Assembly (NCBI RefSeq): GCF_016110345.1
Contig: NZ_AP019011.1
Coordinates: 1,302,001 to 1,366,000 of the forward strand
Direction: 5' to 3'
DNA from: Fluviibacter phosphoraccumulans
Lineage (GTDB): Bacteria > Pseudomonadota > Gammaproteobacteria > Burkholderiales > Rhodocyclaceae
Length of the DNA stretch: 64,000 nucleotides
The stretch's first letter is position 1; each line of letters starts with the position of its first letter. The notes under the pieces are model-generated. The model had not been told where the DNA came from. It saw only the letters and a program-made list of their open reading frames with translations, and made no database searches. Position numbers and translations under genes: made by a program. Of the stretch, positions 15,183 to 22,588 are shown one piece after another.

Positions 15183-15597
15183 CGACATGCCCGCGGCGGA
15201 GGTTGATTACGACCCAAAGAATAACCCCCACAAAACGCATCGCGGATTAAAGCGCGTCTGGCTGGCCACCGGCCACTCGGCGCAGGGGTTTTATTTTGCT
15301 ATAAGGGAAGAAAGTGCTTTTCGTCAGGAGTTATTCCTGGCGATCCTGATGCTGCCATGGGCGTTTGTCTTTGAATTTTCGGCGGTTGAAAGAATTTTGC
15401 TTGTCGGCACACTGATCCTGGTCTTGATCACCGAACTGCTCAACTCTGGCATAGAAGCGGCCATTGACCGGATTTCCTTCGAGGCGCACAGTCTATCCAA
15501 GCGGGCCAAAGACTACGGTAGTGCAGCGGTTCTGTTATCACTGGTCCTTTGTGGCGGCACTTGGTTGAGTTTGTTTTCTCATTTTTTTAACCTTTAA
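15160..15597 (+). CDS. dgkA: Diacylglycerol kinase DgkA
   Basis: The 145-residue integral membrane protein has the prokaryotic DgkA signature ELLNSGIEAAIDR followed by HSLSKRAKDYGSAAV and three transmembrane helices, plus an N-terminal extension of about 35 hydrophilic residues compared with E. coli DgkA. It phosphorylates diacylglycerol to phosphatidate. The ATG at 15160 overlaps the glycosyltransferase gene by 23 nt; an in-frame ATG at 15187 just after that stop is an alternative start. In this unit it could recycle diacylglycerol released by the PlcP-type enzyme. Confidence 0.92.
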   Translation: MSFNKQPDDMPAAEVDYDPKNNPHKTHRGLKRVWLATGHSAQGFYFAIREESAFRQELFLAILMLPWAFVFEFSAVERILLVGTLILVLITELLNSGIEAAIDRISFEAHSLSKRAKDYGSAAVLLSLVLCGGTWLSLFSHFFNL

Positions 15598-15611
15598 GTT
15601 AGTGAAGTACG

Positions 15612-16100
15612 ATGAATTTGATTTTATGGCGCCATGCCGAAGCGATTGATCTTGGCACCCCAGTGACCCCTGGTTGCAAACGCGACCTTGAGCGTAAATT
15701 AACCGACCGCGGCCTGATTCAGGCGGCCGACACCGCCCGCTGGCTTCGCAAACACGTTAAACGCGATTACCGGGTCATCTGCAGTCCGGCACTTCGGGCA
15801 TTACAAACCGCCAAAGCGTTTAGCGACACCCCCGAGATTATTGAAGCGCTTTGCCCACTGGCTGACGCAAGCCACGTGCTCGGCGCCATCAATTGGCCCC
15901 AGGGCAAAGATGTCATTGTTGTCGGACACCAACCCTGGATTGGCCGGATAGCCAGTTTATTGCTATCAGGCCATGAGCAAGATTGGTCCGTCAAAAAGTC
16001 GAGTATTTGGTGGTTGTCACACCGACTGAGAAAACAGGAAAGTCACGAAAAAGCACAAACCGTTTTACGGCTTGTATTGCCACCTGATCTGATCGGGTAG
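15612..16100 (+). CDS. sixA: SixA-family phosphohistidine phosphatase
   Basis: The 162-residue histidine phosphatase has the catalytic R7-H8 in LWRHAEA and the second His at H106 in VVGHQPWIG. The compact size without a lid domain matches SixA, which dephosphorylates HPt domains or phosphotransfer proteins. It follows dgkA by 14 nt and is probably the last gene of the plcP operon. Its substrate here is unknown; no sensor kinase is encoded nearby. Confidence 0.85.
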   Translation: MNLILWRHAEAIDLGTPVTPGCKRDLERKLTDRGLIQAADTARWLRKHVKRDYRVICSPALRALQTAKAFSDTPEIIEALCPLADASHVLGAINWPQGKDVIVVGHQPWIGRIASLLLSGHEQDWSVKKSSIWWLSHRLRKQESHEKAQTVLRLVLPPDLIG

Positions 16101-16117
16101 ATCCATTTTTAATGCAT

Positions 16118-16162
16118 TTGTCATCCGAGCTTCACAGTTTCGTCACTTAGCCTCGTTAGAGT
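16118..16162 (+). promoter_or_regulatory. Candidate Pho-box promoter of the olsB-type gene
   Basis: TTGTCAT (16118-16124), GCTTCAC (16129-16135) and TCGTCAC (16140-16146) repeat at exact 11-bp spacing and match CTGTCAT/C at 6, 4 and 5 positions. After 10 nt, TAGAGT (16157-16162) matches a -10 box at 4/6. The start site would be near 16169. It has the same geometry as the sites upstream of the two glycosyltransferase-linked genes. Confidence 0.55.
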
Positions 16163-16194
16163 CTTAAGCAAGAAAAGACCCACCGAGGATGAGT

Positions 16195-17004
16195 ATGACT
16201 GATAAAAAACAACACACGGCCCAAGCACTCAACGAGCACCCACACTCAGAACTGCAAAGTGCTTCGGTTCATGCTCACACACACTCGTTAAACATTTCGT
16301 GGGCACGCCATCAGGATGAAGTAGAAGAAGCCCAGCGCCTACGCTACAAAGTCTTTGCAGAAGAGATGGGTGCATCGCTGCCTAAAGCAAAAGCAGGTCT
16401 GGACCAGGATCTCTTTGATGCCTGGTGCGACCATCTGATTGTGCGTGATGAAGAAACCTTGCGTGTGGTTGGCACTTACCGTGTCCTCACGCCGCACCAG
16501 GCGCTGAAACTCGGCAGCCTTTATTCTGAATCTGAATTTGATCTGACACGGCTGGCGCACCTACGCCCCAAAATGATCGAGCTCGGCCGTTCTTGCGTAC
16601 ACCAAGACTATCGTACGGGCAGTGTCATTATGGCGTTATGGAGCGGCTTAGGGCGTTACATGGTACAAGGCGGCTATGAATCTATGCTGGGCTGCGCCAG
16701 TGTTTCCATGGCGGATGGCGGACACTTTGCGGCAAGCCTGCACCACCAATTTAGCCAGAAGCACCTAGCGCCGATTGAATACCGTGCGTTTCCTCGATTG
16801 GCATTGCCCGTAGAGAATCTGAACCAATCTTTGGCCGTAGAACCACCGCCCCTGGTCAAAGGCTATCTACGATTAGGCGCAAAAATTTGTGGCGCCCCTG
16901 CCTGGGATCCGGACTTCAACACCGCCGACTTTCTGACACTGCTGCGCTTATCTGACATGCATCCCCGCTATGCGCGCCACTTTCTGGGCGAGCACGCGGG
17001 GTAA
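16195..17004 (+). CDS. olsB: OlsB-type GNAT N-acyltransferase (ornithine lipid synthesis)
   Basis: The roughly 270-residue protein has the OlsB arrangement: RYKVFAEEMGA near the N terminus, then DAWCDHLIV, VVGTYRVL, ELGRSCVHQDYR, LGCASVSMADGG and LHHQF. OlsB transfers a 3-hydroxyacyl group from ACP to ornithine, giving lyso-ornithine lipid, a phosphate-free membrane lipid precursor. No olsA acyltransferase is next to it. The ATG at 16195 is preferred over 16189 because GAGG then sits 6 nt upstream. A Pho-box-like array precedes it, fitting the known phosphate control of ornithine lipids. A close alternative is a non-ornithine amino-acid acyltransferase. Confidence 0.82.
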   Translation: MTDKKQHTAQALNEHPHSELQSASVHAHTHSLNISWARHQDEVEEAQRLRYKVFAEEMGASLPKAKAGLDQDLFDAWCDHLIVRDEETLRVVGTYRVLTPHQALKLGSLYSESEFDLTRLAHLRPKMIELGRSCVHQDYRTGSVIMALWSGLGRYMVQGGYESMLGCASVSMADGGHFAASLHHQFSQKHLAPIEYRAFPRLALPVENLNQSLAVEPPPLVKGYLRLGAKICGAPAWDPDFNTADFLTLLRLSDMHPRYARHFLGEHAG

Positions 17005-17011
17005 CCCAAGA

Positions 17012-17434
17012 TTACTTACCCGTACAACCGGAGGGGACGTACTTCTGGTCCAGTGCGGTGGTACAAGTCCAGCCAGTAATAGTGGCGTTGGCGATGGCAC
17101 CGGTATAAACGATCGATTTACCATCGACATTCTTATCAATACCCTTCAAGGCAACGGTTACCGTAGCGTTGCTGGCATCGCCCCCTGAGGTAACGCTTTC
17201 GACGTACTGAGTGCTACCCGAACACAGATTGTTGGGGATGGCCGTAGCACCGCTCTGCACGGCTTCAGTCACTGAAATCTTACAGGCAGATGCTGCAAGC
17301 AGACCTTCCGACACCTTAGCGCGGACGGTGTAGTTCTGATAAGCCGGCAACGCAACCGCTGCCAGAATGCCCACGATGGCAATCACCACCATCAGTTCGA
17401 TCAGGGTAAAGCCTGCTTGCATCGACTTACGCAT
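17012..17434 (-). CDS. pilA: Type IV major pilin-like protein
   Basis: The 140-residue prepilin has leader MRKSMQAG, cleavage before Phe and the conserved GFTLIELMVVIAIVGILAA helix with Glu at mature position 5. The C-terminal pair of cysteines (GWTCTTAL...SGC) forms the expected D-loop; two more cysteines lie in SACK and NNLC. ATG 17434 is chosen over the upstream TTG because GGAG sits 6 nt before it. No pilin assembly genes are nearby, so it depends on machinery encoded elsewhere. It converges on the olsB-type gene with only 7 nt between stops. Confidence 0.93.
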   Translation of the reverse strand: MRKSMQAGFTLIELMVVIAIVGILAAVALPAYQNYTVRAKVSEGLLAASACKISVTEAVQSGATAIPNNLCSGSTQYVESVTSGGDASNATVTVALKGIDKNVDGKSIVYTGAIANATITGWTCTTALDQKYVPSGCTGK

Positions 17435-17475
17435 GTGTGTCTCCAATTTAAACCGAAAAAAATACTACAAGCATC

Positions 17476-18474
17476 TTAACGCATCGCGGCATCAGCAGCA
17501 AAAGCAATGGGCAGCTCTGTCCCTAAGCCCTGCTCTCTGGCACGGGCCAGCACGTTAAGAGCAACGGCTAAATCCTGCACGCCCAGGCCTTGGGATTCAA
17601 ACACACTCATCCCATCTGGATTAAACGTCACAGGCACGCGTCGGGTAATCACGTCACCCAGTTCGATCAGCTGACGCGGCAGCAAACGTCCCTTTTCAAG
17701 CAGCGGCAACAAGTCACCCGCTTCAGCCAACGCCGTTTCAACGGTATCCACAACCACCGGGCTTGCCTTGCGTATCAGATCTTCGGGCAACTCGCGGCGA
17801 ATCAGCGCATTACTTCCTGCGGCATTGATATGCGTACCGGGGCTCACCCACGCGGTTTCTAGCACAGGCGAACTGCTGGTCGTAATGGTGCCGACCACAT
17901 TCGCAGTCGCCACCGCACTCGCTGCCTCTTCCGGCGCAACAGAGACAAATAGACGGTCGGGAAAGCGCTGCCGCATTCGTTTTACAAACGCATCGCGCTT
18001 CTCTGCGTTACGGCCAATCACCGAAACCTTCGCAATCGGTAGTACGGTCAACTGAGCGGCCAGGTGCCCTTCCGCTTGCCAGCCAGTGCCGAACAAGGCC
18101 AGTTCATGGGCATGCGGATTCGCTAACCAGCGAGAAGCAACCCCTGAGGCTGCCCCGGTCCGCATCATCCCCAAGCGATCTGCCGTTATCATGGCCAGCA
18201 AAGCACCCGTAACGCCATCGTAGAGATGAACCAGAAAACGGTTACCAGATCGGCTACTGGTATAGGCCTTGAACCCAGTGACCGAAGCACCCGCCTGATC
18301 CGTATAACTGGCTTGCAGCAGGTGCAGCGCCAATTTTGGTGTGCGGGTACGCTGACGCGGCAGATCCTGTGCCCGCCCTTCGCTCAAAGCCCGATGGGCA
18401 TCTTCCACTGCCGCAATTGCTAACGGCATATCCAACACTTGCCGGACATCGTCTTCAGTCAAATACAGCGCCAT
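17476..18474 (-). CDS. Ornithine cyclodeaminase / mu-crystallin family protein
   Basis: The 332-residue protein has an N-terminal substrate domain with LTEDDVRQVLDMPLAI and the RTGAASGVASRWLA motif near 112. A Rossmann NAD-binding segment follows (LALFGTGWQAEGHLAAQL). Members are ornithine cyclodeaminase, alanine dehydrogenase, ketimine reductase or opine-like dehydrogenases; the exact activity is not evident. ATG 18474 is preferred to 18486 because GGAG lies 7 nt upstream. Ornithine is also the olsB substrate, but proximity alone is weak evidence of linkage. Confidence 0.85.
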   Translation of the reverse strand: MALYLTEDDVRQVLDMPLAIAAVEDAHRALSEGRAQDLPRQRTRTPKLALHLLQASYTDQAGASVTGFKAYTSSRSGNRFLVHLYDGVTGALLAMITADRLGMMRTGAASGVASRWLANPHAHELALFGTGWQAEGHLAAQLTVLPIAKVSVIGRNAEKRDAFVKRMRQRFPDRLFVSVAPEEAASAVATANVVGTITTSSSPVLETAWVSPGTHINAAGSNALIRRELPEDLIRKASPVVVDTVETALAEAGDLLPLLEKGRLLPRQLIELGDVITRRVPVTFNPDGMSVFESQGLGVQDLAVALNVLARAREQGLGTELPIAFAADAAMR

Positions 18475-18498
18475 TGCAATCTCCATTCATCGTGCGTC

Positions 18499-19137
18499 TT
18501 ATTTTATAGCAGGGTGATACAAGCGTTTTAGCAACCAATGTGATGGCAAAAAAATCAGGCCTACCAACATTGCTTGTAACAAGAAGAACCAGACCAGCGG
18601 TGGCATCCACGTTTGTGCTACCTGATCACTAAAACCGAATACATAATTCACGTTAACCGGTAGGCCGGGGTTGTTAGCCGGTGCGGGTGGCGCAGGCAGA
18701 AAGAAATAACAGATATAAACCGCCACCAGTGCAATAACCGTCCATAAGGGCAAGCCTTTAGGATCGTAGCCGGTGCGGCGCAACAGCCAGAGCAGGAAAA
18801 AAGGGAGCCAAAAATGAAAAAATGATAGAAAACGCGCATGTACCGGCAAGGCATCGTCATACATATAGCCGGTCATGCCGGAAAGCGGCCAGCCAATCCC
18901 GGTGGCAATAAAATCAATGGCCCACAGTGCCTGCGGCAGTACGATGCCCACGGCTGCCGCAGAGACCAACAGCGCACTTTCCAGCCACAAGGCAAACAAC
19001 GTCATGATCAACGCAATATCGCAGAAATACAGAAAGTTGGTTGGCCCGTATGTTTTCCAGTACACCGGAATCAATACAGCCATGTAAGCCGTGTACAGGC
19101 ATTTAACCAAGAATGGAATGCGCGATACTGGCTTCAT
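18499..19137 (-). CDS. Multi-pass membrane protein of unknown function
   Basis: The 212-residue protein has six to seven hydrophobic segments with aromatic-rich turns (VYWKTYGPTNFLYFCD, HFWLPFFLLWLL, CYFFLPAPPAP). I do not recognise a catalytic motif. Its ATG overlaps the stop of the upstream phosphoribosyltransferase as ATGA, so the two are translationally coupled. It is the last gene of a three-gene minus-strand unit. Confidence 0.75.
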   Translation of the reverse strand: MKPVSRIPFLVKCLYTAYMAVLIPVYWKTYGPTNFLYFCDIALIMTLFALWLESALLVSAAAVGIVLPQALWAIDFIATGIGWPLSGMTGYMYDDALPVHARFLSFFHFWLPFFLLWLLRRTGYDPKGLPLWTVIALVAVYICYFFLPAPPAPANNPGLPVNVNYVFGFSDQVAQTWMPPLVWFFLLQAMLVGLIFLPSHWLLKRLYHPAIK

Positions 19138-19763
19138 GATCTGCCGAGCAGGGCTACAGCTTCTTCGTCCGAAACCTGAGCAAAGTCACGATAGAACTGG
19201 CCCACACCCTGAAAATCAGCCGCCACGGAGAGACATACAAAACGGTCACATTCACGCCGGACACGGGCCGCTGCTTCAGCAGATGCGACTGGCGCAGCAC
19301 AAATCAGCTGATCGGGCTGACAACTACGAATTTCTGCCAGCGCAGAGCACATCGTGGCACCGGTGGCTAGGCCATCATCGACGATGATCACCGTGCGCCC
19401 GCGCGCACTCACTGGCGGCGCTACTGCCGCATACTGCGCTCGGCGCCGTCGTATCGTTGCCAGTTGCTTATCCACCTCAGCCGCTAGATAGGCCGTATCG
19501 GCACCGGCTTTTAGCGCATAATCCGCCACGAAAATTTTGCCAGATTCGCCAATAGCTCCGACGGCAAACTCCGGGTTAAATGGCGCGCCCAGTTTGCGCA
19601 CCAACACCACATCCAGTTCTCCCCCGAGATCATCCGCAATGATGCGACCCAGCGGGACGCCACCGCGTGGAATCGCTAACACCAACGGCTGCATCCCCAT
19701 GTAAGTGGAGAGTGCTTTGCTCAACTGTCTGGCGGCATCTTCACGGTTTTCAAACAGGCTCAT
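19134..19763 (-). CDS. Phosphoribosyltransferase-fold protein
   Basis: The 209-residue type I PRTase-fold protein has AIPRGGVPLGRIIADDLGGELDVVLVRKLGAP near residues 33-64 and the PRPP-binding loop VIIVDDGLATGATM. It belongs to the common bacterial COG1926-like group, whose physiological substrate is not established. It overlaps the start of the membrane-protein gene by 4 nt. The stop of the upstream PyrR-like gene overlaps its start by 14 nt, so all three genes are coupled. Confidence 0.82.
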   Translation of the reverse strand: MSLFENREDAARQLSKALSTYMGMQPLVLAIPRGGVPLGRIIADDLGGELDVVLVRKLGAPFNPEFAVGAIGESGKIFVADYALKAGADTAYLAAEVDKQLATIRRRRAQYAAVAPPVSARGRTVIIVDDGLATGATMCSALAEIRSCQPDQLICAAPVASAEAAARVRRECDRFVCLSVAADFQGVGQFYRDFAQVSDEEAVALLGRS

Positions 19764-20340
19764 GATCTAAACGTAATACTTCTATCTGAAAGCATGCCTC
19801 GTATGGGGGCACATGGCACTCCACCACATCAGGCGGCGCTACCTGTAAATGTACGCCCACGACGTCTGCTCTTAGCGGGAGTTGTGCCACATGACGATCA
19901 GCCAACACGGCCGTATAAAGTGCAGCTGGGCTTTTTTTAGCTAACCACTCCACCGCGCGCATTACCGAATGCCCGGTATAGAGCACATCATCCACCACCA
20001 GCACACGATAACCGGCCAGATCTAACGCAGCCTGGCCTACTTGCTCAGTCAGCTGGGTCTCTGGGTGTAATAAGGTCAGATCATCAGCGTAACGTTTAAT
20101 CTTAAGATCCAAACGGAGCGGCACCGGCAATTTAAACTGTTGAACCAGCGCTTCGGTCAGGCGATCTGCCAATGGCGCACCACGCCGTAATATGCCGATA
20201 ATCGCCACCTTGTCAGCGCCCATCAATAACGGCGCTGCCTGAGCCGCCATATTGTTAATGATGGCCTGCATCTGATACGGCGCGTACAGCAAAAAACGCG
20301 TCCCCGGTGGATGATCTTCCGGGTCGATTTGAACAGTCAT
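19750..20340 (-). CDS. PyrR-like phosphoribosyltransferase
   Basis: The 196-residue PRTase has GILRRGAPLADRL and the PRPP loop VLVVDDVLYTGHSVMRA, which closely matches PyrR/uracil-type phosphoribosyltransferases (VDDVLYTGRT). It could be a pyrimidine salvage enzyme or a PyrR-type regulator; no pyrimidine biosynthesis gene is in the window. It is the first gene of a coupled unit with a second PRTase-fold protein and a membrane protein. Confidence 0.82.
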   Translation of the reverse strand: MTVQIDPEDHPPGTRFLLYAPYQMQAIINNMAAQAAPLLMGADKVAIIGILRRGAPLADRLTEALVQQFKLPVPLRLDLKIKRYADDLTLLHPETQLTEQVGQAALDLAGYRVLVVDDVLYTGHSVMRAVEWLAKKSPAALYTAVLADRHVAQLPLRADVVGVHLQVAPPDVVECHVPPYEACFQIEVLRLDHEPV

Positions 20341-20390
20341 TGAAAACCTTTAATCTGGAGCACACTTCCAGATTACACCGTTTCAATCGG

Positions 20391-20780
20391 TCAGGCTTTT
20401 TGCAGTGCAGCCAGTTCGTCGTCTGTGTATAGCCGTGAACGGGTGAGAAATCTTAAGCCGGTAGGCCGCTCGAGCGAAAACATGCCGCCCGTACCCGGAA
20501 CCGCATCAATGACTAGATGCGTATGTTCCCAATAGGCAAATTGAGATTGGCTCATATAAAACGGCACGCCACCAATGTCACCGAGCTTCACATCAATATC
20601 GCCAACAATAAATTCGTTCGCCGGAAAACACATGGGGGCACTGCCATCACAACAGCCACCCGACTGATGAAACAACAATGCCCCATGTTTTTCTTTTAAT
20701 TGGTCGATCAACGCCAGTGCCGCCGGCGTTGCCGAGACGCGGCTGACGGCACTATTGCGAGGCGTTAGATCCGTGGCCAT
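20391..20780 (-). CDS. DUF779 protein, aldehyde dehydrogenase partner
   Basis: The 129-residue DUF779 protein has a conserved cysteine cluster, FHQSGGCCDGSAPMC, and FYMSQSQFAYWEHTHL. Its ATG (20780) overlaps the stop of the aldehyde dehydrogenase gene by one base. Genes of this family typically follow acoD/exaC-type aldehyde dehydrogenases; the molecular role is unproven, perhaps metal or redox related. An in-frame opening upstream to 20939 lies wholly within the dehydrogenase gene and was not used. Confidence 0.88.
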   Translation of the reverse strand: MATDLTPRNSAVSRVSATPAALALIDQLKEKHGALLFHQSGGCCDGSAPMCFPANEFIVGDIDVKLGDIGGVPFYMSQSQFAYWEHTHLVIDAVPGTGGMFSLERPTGLRFLTRSRLYTDDELAALQKA

Positions 20781-22297
20781 TAGAAAAAACCGAGTGGCGA
20801 CTCGCTGTAACTGACCAGCAGATTCTTGGTCTGCTGATAATGATCCAGCATCATCTTGTGGTTTTCGCGGCCAATACCCGATTGCTTGTAGCCACCGAAA
20901 GCGGCATGCGCTGGGTAGGCGTGGTAGCAGTTGGTCCATACACGGCCCGCCTGGATCGCCCGACCGACACGGAAGGCACGGTTACCATTACGGGTCCACA
21001 CACCGGCACCCAAGCCATAAAGGGTATCGTTGGCAATTTCAATGGCTTCGGCTTCATCCTTGAAGGTTGTGACCGAGACCACCGGCCCGAAGATTTCTTC
21101 CTGGAAGATCCGCATCTTGTTATTGCCGTGGAATACCGTAGGCTGGATGTAATAACCGCCACCCAGATCACCTTCCAAATGGGCTTGTGAACCACCGATC
21201 AGACACTGAGCCCCTTCTTCCTTACCCAGCTTCAGATACGAATTGATCTTCTCCAGCTGTTCATTGGAGGCCTGTGCGCCGATCATGGTATTCAGATCCA
21301 GCGGGTTGCCCTGCTTGATCGCTGCGACACGCTTAAGGATGCGCTCCATGAGCTTTTCGTAAATGGATTCCTGAATCAGCGCCCGTGACGGGCAGGTACA
21401 CACCTCACCCTGATTCAGCGCAAACAGGGTAAAGCCCTCCAGTACCTTATCGAGATAGCTATCATCATTTGCCATCACATCATCAAAGAAGATATTGGGG
21501 CTCTTGCCGCCTAACTCCAGGGTCACTGGAATCAGATTCTGGCTGGCATACTGCATGATCAAGCGGCCCGTTGTCGTTTCACCGGTAAAGGCAATCTTGG
21601 CGATACGTGGGCTGGAGGCTAACGGTTTACCGGCTTCCAGACCGAAACCGTTCACCACATTGAGCACCCCCGGTGGCAATAGGTCGCCGATGATTTCGAG
21701 CAGCACAAGTATTGAGGCTGGTGTTTGTTCGGCAGGTTTAAGTACCACGCAGTTACCCGCCCCCAGTGCGGGCGCCAACTTCCAGACTGCCATCAAAATC
21801 GGGAAGTTCCACGGAATGATCTGCCCCACCACACCCAGCGGTTCTTTATAGTGATAGGCGTACGTATCGTGGTCAATCTCACTGATACCGCCTTCTTCCG
21901 CACGTACGCAACCTGCAAAGTAACGGAAGTGATCAATCGCCAGCGGAATATCAGCAGCCATCGTTTCACGAATTGGCTTACCGTTATCTAAGGTTTCCGC
22001 CGTAGCAATCGTTTTTAAATTCGCCTCCATACGGTCGGCTATCTTATTCAGAATATTGGCTCGATCGGCCAAGGAAGTTTTACCCCATGCGACTTTGGCT
22101 GCATGCGCGGCATCCAATGCCAGATTGATGTCTTTATCATTGGAACGCGGCACTTCACATAACACCTTACCGGTAATCGGTGTGACATTCTCAAAGTACT
22201 GTCCATCCACCGGGGCCACCCACTGACCGTTGATGTAATTCTCGAAACGTTTTTTGAAAGGGTTGTCGACGGTGATGTTATTGATGGTGATGGTCAT
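20780..22297 (-). CDS. NAD-dependent (acet)aldehyde dehydrogenase, AcoD/ExaC type
   Basis: The 505-residue ALDH has the Glu motif in LELGGKSPNIFFDD and the catalytic Cys in NQGEVCTCPS; GEVCT is typical of acetaldehyde-type enzymes. It oxidises acetaldehyde or related aldehydes to acids, as in ethanol or acetoin catabolism. ATG 22297 is chosen because AGGAG lies 5 nt upstream; the open frame to 22372 would start inside the promoter. A good sigma-54 promoter lies at 22361-22376, the DUF779 gene follows, and the AcoR-type activator is divergent. Together these form a self-contained inducible unit. Confidence 0.94.
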   Translation of the reverse strand: MTITINNITVDNPFKKRFENYINGQWVAPVDGQYFENVTPITGKVLCEVPRSNDKDINLALDAAHAAKVAWGKTSLADRANILNKIADRMEANLKTIATAETLDNGKPIRETMAADIPLAIDHFRYFAGCVRAEEGGISEIDHDTYAYHYKEPLGVVGQIIPWNFPILMAVWKLAPALGAGNCVVLKPAEQTPASILVLLEIIGDLLPPGVLNVVNGFGLEAGKPLASSPRIAKIAFTGETTTGRLIMQYASQNLIPVTLELGGKSPNIFFDDVMANDDSYLDKVLEGFTLFALNQGEVCTCPSRALIQESIYEKLMERILKRVAAIKQGNPLDLNTMIGAQASNEQLEKINSYLKLGKEEGAQCLIGGSQAHLEGDLGGGYYIQPTVFHGNNKMRIFQEEIFGPVVSVTTFKDEAEAIEIANDTLYGLGAGVWTRNGNRAFRVGRAIQAGRVWTNCYHAYPAHAAFGGYKQSGIGRENHKMMLDHYQQTKNLLVSYSESPLGFF

Positions 22298-22360
22298 TGC
22301 TGTCTCCTGATTATGACGATGGTGGCACGCACACCTAAAACGGGTGTTTGCCAGACTAAT

Positions 22361-22376
22361 TGCAGGAGTCATGCCA
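22361..22376 (-). promoter_or_regulatory. Sigma-54 (-24/-12) promoter of the aldehyde dehydrogenase
   Basis: On the minus strand TGGCAT, 5 nt (GACTC), CTGCA matches the consensus TGGCAC-N5-TTGCA with correct spacing; GG and GC are 10 bp apart. It would start transcription near 22349, about 50 nt before the ATG. The divergent gene encodes a sigma-54 activator. Confidence 0.8.
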
Positions 22377-22516
22377 TATATTTTTCAACCGGCACTTGCT
22401 GCGCCGCACATGCGCAAAGCGAATGGTGCACTTGAAAAACAATTTTTAGTCGTTGCCGTGCAGCAAGAGAACACCAGCGCTTGATCACGCATTCGTCCAA
22501 AAATCATGCAACACTT

Positions 22517-22535
22517 TGTCGCAACATCTGCGACA
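22517..22535. promoter_or_regulatory. Candidate upstream activator site for the AcoR-type regulator
   Basis: TGTCGCA (22517-22523), 5 nt, TGCGACA (22529-22535) is a perfect 7-bp inverted repeat about 150 bp upstream of the sigma-54 promoter, the usual enhancer distance. Extra half-sites TGTCTCA (22539-22545) and TGCGACA (22560-22566) follow. The regulator gene starts at 22589, so the sites may also autoregulate it. Confidence 0.65.
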
Positions 22536-22588
22536 CTCTGTCTCATAACCAATAACAATTGCGACACCTTTGGCGAAGGCACCCCACC

